From the NCBI RefSeq assembly GCF_050947335.1, contig NC_134993.1, positions 6,324,001 through 6,388,000 on the forward strand: a stretch of 64,000 nucleotides of DNA, written 5' to 3'. Of this stretch, positions 1 to 8,859 are shown in pieces; position 1 is the stretch's first letter, and every line of letters begins with the position of its first letter. A model generated the notes under the pieces. It made no database searches. It had not been told where the DNA came from and saw only the letters and a program-made list of their open reading frames with translations. The position numbers and the translations under genes were made by a program. This stretch comes from Megachile rotundata (lineage: Eukaryota > Arthropoda > Insecta > Hymenoptera > Megachilidae).

Positions 1-490
1 CATTTTTTTAAAATAAGAATTTGTTCTTTTTCATCATCACAATATTTAACGAGAATAATTTTCCATATTTTATCTATTATTTCTTTGCGATAACAAATAA
101 ATGTATCGAATAAATTCGATTTATTCTGATTACGTGAGTAAGGACTAATTTCTTTATTTCTTATGCATTAATAAATGATAATTCAATAATAATTCAGATT
201 GTTTCGTTCGTTTTTCAATGTAACTTTCATCTAACAGCTTTCTATCATACCGACGCTATACCGACGTGGTATCGATACGCTTGTTCACAATCACGATCGA
301 CCGTCATTTTCAAAGCTGTCGCTCTCGCGTCTGAGCGCGCGAAATCCTCGCGCTCTGATTGGTTCGGGTTTTTCCTTAATAATTCAAAAACGAAGCTTCA
401 AACCCCATTTTCGCAAAGGAAAATCTTGTTCAGAATGACGTCCTCTACTACCCCTTTCAGGGAGTAACACTAGTTACGGGACACCCTGTA
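1..490 (-). repeat. Dispersed repeat A, left copy (inverted partner at right edge)
   Basis: Read on the minus strand, this stretch begins TACAGGGTGTCCCGTAAC at 490 and matches 62809-63298 almost base for base over its whole length, with scattered substitutions and a few small indels. It carries no open frame of note. The match runs to position 1, so this copy continues beyond the window. A TA dinucleotide borders the recognisable end, which would fit a Tc1/mariner-type target, but no second terminus is visible here. Together with its partner it brackets the transposon-rich part of the window. Confidence 0.85.
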
Positions 491-862
491 TATGTCCGTT
501 TCATATCGATCTAGGAGAATCGAATTTTTGACAAATGAACAGCTAATTCGTCGCTCTGGCCCACTGTGGGACGCGTGCATTTGCACTGGTGTCCGAAAAC
601 AGAAATCGTCCGTGGTTGTGAGCGTTGTTTCGCGGGGGGCCACTTTCCCTGGTCGCCCTTCCCCACAGGGAACCTCTTCCCAGTTCCCCAACCGACCCGT
701 TACAAACTTCGAGTAATTTAATTTGCAAATAATATGTCAGTGGGGATTTTTTGTATGTTCTTTCTATTGTCAAAACAAAGGTGTATACAAAAATCTTTGT
801 TTCTCGTTCTTCTACTTTTGCTTTGAAAAATGCAAACGAATATAAGGATAGATGAAACTTAC
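491..862. other. Non-coding stretch, probably intron
   Basis: Several overlapping frames of 60-76 codons exist on both strands between 470 and 773, but none has a recognisable domain, a splice context or repeats. The stretch lies on the downstream (3') side of the METTL9-type exon and begins immediately after its splice donor, so intron is the simplest reading. Nothing else supportable is seen. Confidence 0.4.
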
Positions 863-1075
863 GTGAATTTCCTTTTTGCTAAAGTCCATCTCATTGGTGC
901 TGATATGTCGGTAGCATAAACCTTTTCAAAAAGATGAGCTACATGAGCAGTAGTTGCGCCATCACCTGCTCCTAAATCTATCACTGAATGCCATGGTCCT
1001 AAGAAGCAACTAGCATCCATCAGCTTTTTGAACTGTTCACAAGAAAAGACGTGCATGGAACCGCGACCGAGTAAC
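863..1075 (-). CDS. METTL9: Internal exon of a METTL9/DREV-type protein-histidine methyltransferase
   Basis: The minus-strand frame reads LLGRGSMHVFS, then VIDLGAGDGATT and YATDISAPMRWTLAKRKF. This is the order seen in METTL9 (DREV): the GRGSM-VFS segment before the fold, SAM-binding motif I (DLGAGDG), and the acidic residue of the next strand (ATD). METTL9 enzymes methylate histidine N1 in HxH motifs and act in the endomembrane or mitochondrial compartment; that is family knowledge. The exon is bounded by a pyrimidine-rich acceptor ending TGCAG before 1075 and a GTAAGT donor after 863. It is 213 bp, with split codons at both ends. Intact splice sites argue against a processed copy. No other METTL9 exon was recognised, so the remaining exons lie outside the window or beyond the transposon block. 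Confidence 0.85.
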
Positions 1076-1261
1076 CTGCAAACATTTATTTAATTTCATT
1101 GAGTTATTTCATTTCATTCTATTTTATTTTCATCCGTTGTCATGATACCAGCAAACAGAATTACATAGAAACATTAAATGTATATGTAATGGAGGAAATA
1201 ATTGATATTAGTATATTACTTATAATGTCTAGCTATTATGAATACTGTAACTAAATCTGAC

Positions 1262-1837
1262 CAAAAAGCAACAAAGAATAATCCTCGATGCGAAAAACTT
1301 AGACCGTAATAGAAAATTCTTTCTACGTTTCGTACTCGTCGGACCTGTCGTTGGGATCGTAGATCCCCGGCTATCGGTTTCGGCAGGCAAAGTCAAACAT
1401 GCAGCACTTGCCGCAACAATAAGACCGTTTTTATGACTTACTATTTAAATCCAGATGTCTCTGCTGAAAATCAATAAATTTCTAAGCGTTATACAGTATT
1501 GATTCGTAAGCAAGCAACAGTTTTGTGATTCGTAACAAGCAACACGCTCGGATCTGGTGAGTAATACTGTATTTAGAAAACTAATCAAAATCGGGTAAAT
1601 ACATTAAATCTTAATGAATTCGTCTTAAAAAGCACTATCGCCTGATCGAAGAAAATATAGTGCCATTTAAAAAACAAAAATTCACCATCATATCTTTTAC
1701 ATTAATAACATTAAAAAATTTTTGTTTACGATAAAACATAGCCCCTTTTATCCTGCAATTTCCATATAAACACTTTTTCGTGTCATCAATAGTTTATGAA
1801 TTATCGCGCTGTCACACTTAGACGTGGACACCCTGTA
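1262..1837 (-). repeat. Dispersed repeat B, copy 1 (inverted relative to copy 2)
   Basis: Read on the minus strand from 1837, the sequence begins TACAGGGTGTCCACG and follows 4358-4856 through shared blocks such as AAAGTGTTTATATGGAAATT, CGATCAGGCGATAGTGCTTT and TAAGTCATAAAAACGGTCTT. It has no coding capacity. Two differences from copy 2 stand out: an 82-bp insertion (1491-1572), and a terminal loop segment (1282-1306) that lies in the opposite orientation relative to the rest of the repeat. The TA next to the end is compatible with a Tc1/mariner-like target, but the far end is ill-defined. Confidence 0.75.
1491..1572. mobile_element. 82-bp insertion with inverted ends, MITE-like
   Basis: This segment is absent from the otherwise alignable copy 2 of repeat B. 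It begins ATACAGTATT and ends AATACTGTAT, a perfect 10-bp inverted repeat. Inside, GATTCGTAA-CAAGCAACA occurs twice (1501-1519 and 1528-1545), so a direct duplication fills most of the interior. Flanking comparison suggests a short AT or TAT target duplication. It may be a very small non-autonomous DNA element or an insertion produced by hairpin synthesis; family unknown. Confidence 0.45.
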
Positions 1838-1894
1838 TGTAAATTTCATTAAAATCCGCGTGTAACAGCTTGGTGATGTGCCTTGTCAGTAAAT

Positions 1895-2590
1895 TACGAA
1901 AAGTTTTAGAGGTTTTGCGGACATATCATTACTCTTTGGTTGAAACAATGTTCTCATTTTAAAGAAACTATTGAATACTTAGATCGAGAGGTCAGCACAC
2001 AAGGAATGAGGCCAGGGCAACGGAAAATAGAAGCTGTAAAAGAAATGCCACAGCTAACAAACGTAAAGTAGGTATGTCAATTTCTGGGACTGGTCAGCTA
2101 TTTTCGGAAATTTATTAAATACTTCGCTGCGATCGTCAAGTCTTTAACACGGAAGAGTGTGCCATGGAAATGAGGAGGGGCTCAAGAACAGGCCCTTCGT
2201 CAGCCAAACAGAAGTTAGTAAAATGTCCAGTGTTACGTATTTGTGATCCGAATTTACCTAACATATTGCACACGAATGCAAGTTCGATGGGGGTTGGAGC
2301 AATGCAATTGCAACAACAAGAAGATGGAAATTTAGTGGTAGTAGCTTCTTTTAGTAAACAAACGACAGCGGATCAACGGTATTATCATTCAAGTAAACTA
2401 GAAATGATGGCTGTTACTTTTGCATTAGGATATTTTAGGGTTTACCTTTTAGAATGCGTTGAGGACCACTCTCTCGAAGAAAGATCAAGAAATAGTTAAA
2501 GGTTTAAGAATTCACTTTTGAGATTGCGTATCAACCAAAGTCACGGATAACGCACGTGGACGCACTTACAAGGGACCATCCCGAAGTGAT
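1895..2590 (+). pseudogene. Gypsy-like pol fragment: RT thumb to RNase H
   Basis: Reading across at least three frames gives a Gypsy-type RT C-terminus, with a CQFLG-SYFRKFI-like segment (2075-2115), then an RNase H start (HTNASSMGVGAMQLQ, 2270-2315) and SKQTTADQRYYHSSKLEMMA. A final FEIAY-P-SRITHVDAL-R-like segment lies at 2515-2570. Frameshifts near 2060 and 2150 and stops after 2460 make it non-functional. The catalytic Asp of RNase H (TDAS in relatives) is Asn here. It is related to the RNase H of the Gypsy fragment at 53290-54107. No LTRs accompany it. Confidence 0.75.
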
Positions 2591-2593
2591 GAT

Positions 2594-3600
2594 TTCCGAT
2601 TTTGATGAAACTTGGATATAATATAGTTCTCGAAAAAATATTCGGAATGGTTTAAATTGCAAAGTTGTGTATTTTTTAATACGAAATCCAAATGTGCAAA
2701 TGGATTTAAAAAATTCGCATTTGTTTAAATAATATCTTAAAAAATTACACTTTTTTGTTAATTTTTCTGTTTAAAAGTTGTTATATCTTCCTGTAATTTT
2801 TTATGTGAAAAGTATACTAGTAAGTATAAAATACGGATAAAATGGAATTTTCATTTTTACATTGTAAATATAGTTAATGAAGTTGTATTTTTATCGTACC
2901 TTTGCGGGACGCGGCCTCGAATGTAAATTTACATTACAAAAATGTAAAGAGTATAGCCGGATAAGGTAGTCAAATGTGCCCTTGAGTCGAATCAGAAACC
3001 CAATTCGTCAGTCGGTAACATATCCAAAAAAAAATCTCACACCAAGTTTCAACCCCCTATCTCATCCGTGGGGGTAATAAAAGGGAAAAAATGAAATTCC
3101 GGTTTTTGGCCCTTTTTGCCTATTTAATTTCGTACAAAAATTCTGAAAAATTCTAAAACATTGAAGTCCATATAGCGCATATTATAGATTTTTTTCAGAT
3201 TTTTTGATCGCAAATTGCAGTCGTGAAAAATCAAAAATCGAAAAAAAAATCCGAAAAAATGCAATTTTTTAGTGAAGATGTCGGAGCACTACTTTTATAT
3301 TAATGTGGTAGTTAAATACTAGTACAACTATTATTCTCTAATTTTTTCAGATTTTTCGGTGAGGTGCGCCGTAGTTAAAAAAATCAAAAACCGATTTTTT
3401 TGCGCGAAAAACAAACTTCTGCTTTGAATTTTTATGTCATTTTTCCATAAAACATGTATTACTTAAGTAATTTCAATACATGATTTACGTTCACATAATT
3501 ACGCTCGAATCATTTCGAGTGTGCACGGTTTGGCCTGTTTAGCGCGCTCGAATTATGTAACTCGAGAGTGCAAGTTAAGGGGTTAACCTTAAATTTAACG
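2594..3600. repeat. AT-rich non-coding repeat, in part a diverged R-family copy
   Basis: The first ~250 bp follow the same order of words as the R repeats at 12629-13119 and 46563-47057: CCGATTTTGATGAAACTT, then ATAGTTCTCGAAAAAATATT, then ATAATATCTTAAAAAATT. It is much more diverged than those two are from each other. The rest (2850-3600) is AT-rich with runs of A and T and no open frame. No termini or target duplication could be identified. Confidence 0.45.
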
Positions 3601-3817
3601 AATATACAACAGATTCTACATAAAACAATGTACCAGTCTAATTCAAACTGTCAAAAAATAAATGATAATAGTAACAATTACACATTTGCGCAAATACTGT
3701 ATTATTATAAATAAGAATTATGTAAAAAACAGAATAATTATAATTTTAACACAAGTTATAAATATAACTTTTTATTGCTACACAAGATTACAGAGTCAAA
3801 ACATTTAAATATTGCAC

Positions 3818-4336
3818 TTAATACCCGCAATGATAACCTTGTCTCTGTGACATTTTGCAAATTCTACCTGGTACAGATAAAGCATACTTCAAACAATCAT
3901 CTACAGTAAATTCTTGCAAAGTTGCAGTTATAATATTTTGCAATTCTTTAATATTTTTTAGCTTTTTCTCAGCTATTTTTAACTTCAGAATAGCCCACAT
4001 ATTTTCTATCGGCAATAAATCCGGACTTTGTGTCGGCCAATCCAATAAATTTATATTATTAGTTTTAATATAATCCATAACAGTTTTTGCTTTATGTATA
4101 GGCGCATTATCCTGCTGTAGAATAAAATTGTTTTCTATTAAGCGTTTTCCTTCGGGTATAATTACATCTTGCAACAGCTTCAGGTAAACTTTCGAGTTCA
4201 CTTTTTGAGCTAGTGGTACAATTTTCCCAATGCCACTAGCCGAAAAGCATCCCCAAACCATTATACCTTCGTTCATACTTTTGTGTCTTGGTTTTATACA
4301 ATTCATTCCGCTTTCTCCACACGTACATCCTACCAT
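3818..4336 (-). pseudogene. Tc1-like transposase, C-terminal half
   Basis: The 172-codon frame contains GIMVWGCFSASGIGK, the second catalytic Asp in ILQQDNAPIHKAK, and the Glu in SPDLLPIENMWAILK, spaced as in DD34E Tc1 transposases. The N-terminal DNA-binding region and the first catalytic Asp are missing: repeat B copy 2 begins about 20 bp upstream of the open frame, so the gene was cut there or lost before. It ends with a KMSQRQGYHCGY tail and a normal stop. No terminal inverted repeat was recognised on its 3' side (3600-3817). Confidence 0.85.
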
Positions 4337-4357
4337 GACAGTATCTCATACGAATTA

Positions 4358-4856
4358 TACAGGGTGTCCGCACCAAAGTGTGACAGTGTGATATCTCATG
4401 AACTATTAATATCACGAAAAAGTGCTTATATGGAAATTGCAGGGTAAAAGAGGCCCTATGTTTTGGCGGAAGCAAAATTTTTTTATTTTTATTAATGTAA
4501 AAGATATAATGGTGAAGTTTCGTTTTTTAAATGGAACTATATATTTTTTTTTCGATCAGGCGATAGTGCTTTTCAAGAAGAATTTATAAAGGTTTTATAT
4601 ACTTACCCGATTTTTATTAGTTTTCGAGATATAACGCTTAGAAATTTACTGATTTTCCGCAGTTACGTCTCGGTTTGAGTAGTAAGTCATAAAATCGGTC
4701 TTATTGTTGCAGTAAATGCCGCGGGTTTGACTCTGCGTGCCGAAACTGATAGCCGAGGGTCTACGGTCCCAACGGTAAGTCCGAAGAGTACGAAACGGAA
4801 AGAATTGTCCATCATCCTCGATGCGGAAAACTTAGAGCGTAATGGACAATTGTCCA
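4358..4856 (+). repeat. Dispersed repeat B, copy 2
   Basis: Begins TACAGGGTGTCCGCACC and aligns with the minus strand of 1262-1837. Its right end is a hairpin: AGAATTGTCCAT (4801-4812) faces AATGGACAATTGTCC (4841-4855) around a 25-base loop (4815-4839). In copy 1 that loop is inverted. Copy 2 lacks the 82-bp insertion found in copy 1. Confidence 0.75.
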
Positions 4857-5066
4857 CCTGTGGGTGGATATAATAACTCTGGGTTAGTATATCAATAACA
4901 ACCTATTTGTTTGCATTTCAATCTTCAATTTGTTATTGTTCTTGATAATACAGTTTTGTAACTTTGAGGTTACAGTGGGCTATTTTTATTATGGCAAATT
5001 TCGGTACATTTAGGATAAAGCTTGTGAATTCTCCTGTTTTCAAATTTATACATCATATACGCAAAA

Positions 5067-6627
5067 ATGAATACAAAATCCAATAGAAATTACCGTGGAA
5101 TTAGAATTAGACGCATTAGCGTTAATAGATCCGATGATTCTTTATTAGATTCTGAGTCCGATGAAGATGTGGTAGTGCAGCGGCCTCGTCGCTATCATTC
5201 GAATATAAAGAAAGCGTAGGTATAAGCTCGGAGATTTCTCCGGGTGAAAGTGCAAGCGGGCCCACATTTGGTGGCCACTTGTGCGGCCAGGGTTTTTCCC
5301 GGTTTTTGGCGACGCGAGGCTAGCTTTCCCGCCCGTTTTTGCGCGGGCTCTCCTGTATAGCTTTGCCGCCTTGGCAAAAGGGCTATAAAAGTCCGTAAGA
5401 AAGCGGGCGAGGGGTCAGTACCTTTTTCAATGTAACGGCGTTAGCACGGGTGTTTCGGAGTTTTGTAATAAAGTATTTCTACGCGTTAAAGAACGTCTTA
5501 CTAAATAACCTGTACCCCACAATAGTATTTCCCCGACGTTGGATATATGTCATTGATAGCGACGACGAATTTAGTACCTAATCCTCATCAGACGAGGAAG
5601 GTACAGGACCACATAGAATTGTTTGGCAACCACTATCACAGATGAATAATAATTGTTGGTATCGCCCTTGGAAAGGAGATTGCCCTAATGACCCCAAAGC
5701 ACCCCATCCTCCAATGGCGTATTTTCAAAAGATATTTGACAAGGAGATTATAAGGAATATAGTTGAATATACCAATATGTATGCACTGCAATGTGACCCA
5801 GCAAAACTCACTGCTGTTTCAGTAAATGAAATCGAGCAATTCTTTGGCTGCTGTTTTTATCAAGAACTGAGATGTATTGGAATTCAAAGACAAGAGTGTC
5901 CGCTGTTGCCGATGTTATGAGTCGTACGCGATGGAGCAACATAAAATCAAAAATACATTTTAGTAGAAATTTACAGACCAATGCAAGAAACAATGCAGAA
6001 GCGTCCGATAGTTTGCAAAAAATAAGATCCATCCTGGATAAATTCGAGAAAAATTTTAAACGCATTCCAATGTCTGAACACGTATGTGTTGACAAGCAAA
6101 TTATACCATTCAAAGGAAGACAAACGCTAAGACAGTATACGCCCAAAAAACCTAAAAAATGGGATTACAAAGCGTTTTTAATGTGCGACGCATCAAGAAT
6201 CATTTATAATTTCGAAATTTACACCAGCAAAGTGATACACGATCTTGAATTACTTAATGTCGGAAGTAGTGGTAATGTGGTATTACATTTAGCCAAAATT
6301 ATACCCAAATAACGCTTTTACAAAATTTGTTTCGACAATTGGTTTTCAACCGTGCCTTTAGTAACTGAATTAGAAAAATTAGGAATTCAGAGTATTGCAA
6401 CTGTGCGGTCAACCCGACTAAAAAATTGTGAGTTTTCGTCCGATAAAATCATGAAGACTAAGGGCAGAGGAAGTTCTGAGATACTCTCTGCATCTATCCA
6501 TAGAGTCATCATAAATGCGGTAAACTGGTACGGTAATAAGACCGTTCATTTCATGACCACATTTTGCGAAGTTGAACCAATTGATATTGTGAAAAGGTGG
6601 GACAAAAAAATAAAAAGAATGATCGAT
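5067..6627 (+). pseudogene. piggyBac transposase pseudogene P1, 5' and central part
   Basis: An N-terminal frame from ATG 5067 is acidic (SDDSLLDSESDED), breaks near 5215 at an LTR-like insertion, and resumes near 5555 (DSDDEFST, SSSDEEGTGPH). The catalytic core follows with frameshifts: CWYRPWKGDCP (5654), the first Asp in VCVDKQIIPFKGRQT (~6090), PKKPKKWDYKAF, and the second Asp in FDNWFS (~6330). The frame VEPIDIVKRWDKKIKRMI runs into 6627, where Copia-B begins. The third catalytic region (GGVDLVDSLISLYR) reappears at 19024 after the insertion. Frameshifts near 5870, 5920 and 6310 make it inactive. No TTAA-flanked terminus was identified on the left. Confidence 0.9.
5216..5545 (+). other. 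LTR-like fragment inside piggyBac P1
   Basis: A GC-rich block interrupts the acidic N-terminus of P1. It holds CTATAAAAG at 5371-5379 and AATAAAG at 5468-5474, i.e. a TATA box followed ~95 bp later by a poly(A) signal, the spacing expected of an LTR promoter and R region. It is followed by CCCCGACGTTGGA, which resembles a Gypsy primer-binding site. Exact ends and a target duplication could not be fixed, so it may be a truncated LTR plus a few internal bases rather than a clean solo LTR. Confidence 0.45.
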
Positions 6628-6655
6628 TGTTAAATGTACAATCTAAATTTTGTGT
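6628..6655 (+). repeat. 5' LTR stub of Copia-B
   Basis: Twenty-four bases match the start of the Copia-B 3' LTR at 18487 before the sequence diverges at about 6655. The remainder of this LTR reappears at 13354. About 70 bp present in the 3' LTR is missing here, so the insertion that broke the 5' LTR was accompanied by a deletion. Confidence 0.8.
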
Positions 6656-6763
6656 ACGATCTAAATTCAGATCGTATCTGAATCGGATCTCTGATAAAGT
6701 TAACTTCGTATATACGTATTCGATTCTCGCATTTGAAGCTATCGCAATGACAGAATTTATCTC

Positions 6764-6989
6764 TGTTGAAATTGAGAGAAGACAATTTAACTGAAAGTTC
6801 GAACTTAGCCAGTTGGCAACCCTGTATGAAAAAAAAAGAAGTGCTCTCGCTCGAACAAAGGAGGAGAATCGAATAAAGTTTTATTTACGCAGTGGAAGCA
6901 TGTTTTCTCACGTATAATAAAATCGAACCTAATCCTTATTCTTTATAAGCATCCGGCATTTGTGCGAAGGAAGCTCAATACTTATAACA
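6764..6989 (+). repeat. Copia-A 5' LTR with primer-binding site
   Basis: Begins TGTTGAAATT and ends CTTATAACA. Contains AATAAAG near its centre (poly(A) signal) and TTATAAG near the 3' part. The primer-binding site GGTTATGGGTCCA follows at 6990. All 226 bases match the 3' LTR. Confidence 0.95.
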
Positions 6990-7096
6990 GGTTATGGGTC
7001 CAGGAATTGCTAGAAAAAAATATTGAACGGAAAAAAGGTATTCTGAACTTGGAATTTGTAATTTGAAAAATAAGGATATTTTGAGGTTAGAACGCC

Positions 7097-7732
7097 ATGG
7101 CCACCGAAACTGAACGAGTAGAGAAGTTCAAAATACCATTGTTCGACGGAACTAATTATGAAAATTGGAAATTCCGTATGGAATGTATGCTGGATGTCAA
7201 GGAATTATTAGACTGTATAAAAAATCGATTATTTTTGGAAGAACCTTCTGAAGCGGAGACTCCTGCAGACTCAACTGCACGGGAAGCTAGGAACACAAAG
7301 AAGACAAAAAATGACAAAAAGTGCAAAAACGAAATCATACAAAAGATTGCAGAGAGTCATCTGGGCTATGCAATGGACAAAGAAACTGCTTACGACGTCT
7401 GGAAGATATTGGAACGGACTTTTCAGCGAACAAGTATCGCATCACAACTCGCAATTAAAAAACAGCTGCTTTCCGCTGCTGTCAAACATAACCCTCAAAC
7501 TGAGAGTATGGAGGAACATTTTCAGAAGCTGGATAAGTTGCTGCGACAGCTCGTGTCTACTGGATGCGAAGTGACTGAAATTGATAAAATAGTGTATCTG
7601 CTTATTTCGATGCCAATCGAATATAACAGTGTGTGCACCGCAATAGAAACCATGTCAACAGAAAATCAAACTCTGACTTTTGTTAAAGGTCGTCTCTTGG
7701 ATGAAGAAGCAAAATTGAAACTTCAAGGTAAA
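7097..7732 (+). pseudogene. Copia-A gag, N-terminal part (interrupted)
   Basis: Starts at ATG 7097, about 105 bp after the primer-binding site. It encodes a Copia-type gag of the UBN2 family, with KFKIPLFDGTNYENWKFRM near the start, YDVWKILERTF, and MEEHFQKLDKLLRQL. Reading continues in frame into the solo LTR and stops at 7768, so the protein ends with ~12 foreign residues. The remainder of gag, including the zinc knuckle, resumes after 8859. The gag should form the particle shell that packages element RNA. Confidence 0.9.
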
Positions 7733-8186
7733 TGTTCGGCCGCGAACCGAAACCTATGCCGCGGCTAAGCAATTTATTGCAGGGCCCAAGCGGTCGGCAT
7801 GTAGGCCACCGTCAATAGTTTTTACTTCGGAGTACGGGTCACCGAGTACCCTATTGTCTATCAGATCCGGTCCGAACGAATCTTACCGTAGACATGTACG
7901 TATCATAAACCAGCTACAGCTGTACCTCTCGCTTAAACAGTTTTTGACGAACAAAAGCATAGAGTTCTTCCTAACCGTTACCTTCGGAAACGCGAGGGTA
8001 TTTAGGCGATTTTTCGTACAACGAAAAACACAGTCGAACGTTGAAGCTTGCACGGTTCGGATCGAGAGTCGAAAAAGTCAATCGTGAGTTCGAAAGTTCC
8101 GCATAACGCAACGTAGCATAACCAATGCAGGGTGGTTCGGAAATCATTCACATCACCATTCGAGCGAGACCCTGCACTCCTCGAAT

Positions 8187-8440
8187 GGGCCACGGTAGGG
8201 TGGTTAAATCATACATCGCACACTGTTCGGGGAGTCCTACACTCCTCGAATGGGCCACGGTAGGGTGGTTAAATCATACATCGCACACTGTTCGGGGAGT
8301 CTTACACTCCTCGAATGGGCCACGGTAGAGGGTGGTTAAATCGTACATTACACACTGTTCGGGTGAGTCCTACACTCCTCGAACAGGCCACGGTAGGGTG
8401 GTTAAATCATACATGATTCGAGTGAGTCCTACACTCCTCG
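8187..8440 (+). repeat. 65-bp tandem repeat array in solo LTR S1
   Basis: About four units, starting near 8187, 8252, 8317 and 8384. Each runs GGCCACGGTAGGGTGGTTAA, then an ACACTGTTCGGG segment, then ACACTCCTCGAA. The first units are nearly identical and the last is shortened and diverged. The S2 copy has fewer units (roughly 55700-55870), which explains most of the length difference between 1122 and 998 bp. Confidence 0.85.
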
Positions 8441-8487
8441 AATCGATCATCGTGAATAATCTCACGCAACGTGAATTATCACGCGAA

Positions 8488-8600
8488 TCGAACAACGCTG
8501 AGCGAGACCCTGTTCTCCTCAAATCGAACCACATTGAGCGAGACCCTGTTCTCCTCCAATCGAACAACATTGAGTGAGACCTTGTTCTCCTCATTCAATA
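8488..8600 (+). repeat. 36-bp tandem repeat array in solo LTR S1
   Basis: Three units of 36 bp, each CGAACNAC-TGAG(C/T)GAGACC followed by (C/T)TGTTCTCCTC. The motif GAGACCCTG also occurs upstream at ~8165, so the array probably grew from sequence native to the LTR. Confidence 0.8.
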
Positions 8601-8859
8601 CGCAATCAACACAACGTACACATACTCGTACACATTTTCACTGTAGAATCATTAACGAACACATATTTTTTGTAAGGGGTTTTTTATGCCGCAAGGCTTT
8701 TTCCCCTAATTCGAATCGCTAGAGCCAATAAATGATCACGATTTGTCAGGTTCAATTGTGTCTAAACAATTTTTATTTACCCTCTTCCTCAATCGAATTC
8801 ATATATTCCTTGAAACACGAAATTTCTCCATGTTGGACAGATTTCGACGATACAGTAAA

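Larger units (their letters stand above)
7733..8854. mobile_element. Solo LTR S1, 1122 bp, inside Copia-A gag
   Basis: Begins TGTTCGGCCGCGAACC and ends TTTCGACGATACA. The 5-bp duplication GTAAA lies on both sides (7728-7732, 8855-8859). A second copy (S2, opposite orientation, 55318-56315) has its own duplication TTAAT, which fixes the ends independently. Both ends fit TG...CA in either reading direction, and AATAAA signals occur on both strands near the end, so its transcriptional orientation is not settled. It contains two tandem arrays (65-bp and 36-bp units). No internal retroelement sequence remains. The last 91 bp, read on the minus strand, are shared with the capsid-bearing insert at 50707-51435. 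Confidence 0.9.

Noticed and set aside
5195..5377. Minus-strand 60-codon ORF in the GC-rich block of P1
   Set aside because: It lies opposite an LTR-like promoter region and has no recognisable motif. GC-rich sequence makes chance ORFs likely.
8170..8600. Tandem repeats as satellite DNA
   Set aside because: The arrays lie wholly inside an LTR whose ends and duplication are defined, and they recur in S2. They are part of the LTR, not an independent satellite.
8743..8854. Apparent start of the Copia-A pol ORF at ATG 8743
   Set aside because: These codons belong to the solo LTR S1. The native frame enters from gag after the GTAAA duplication at 8855-8859, so the ATG is incidental.
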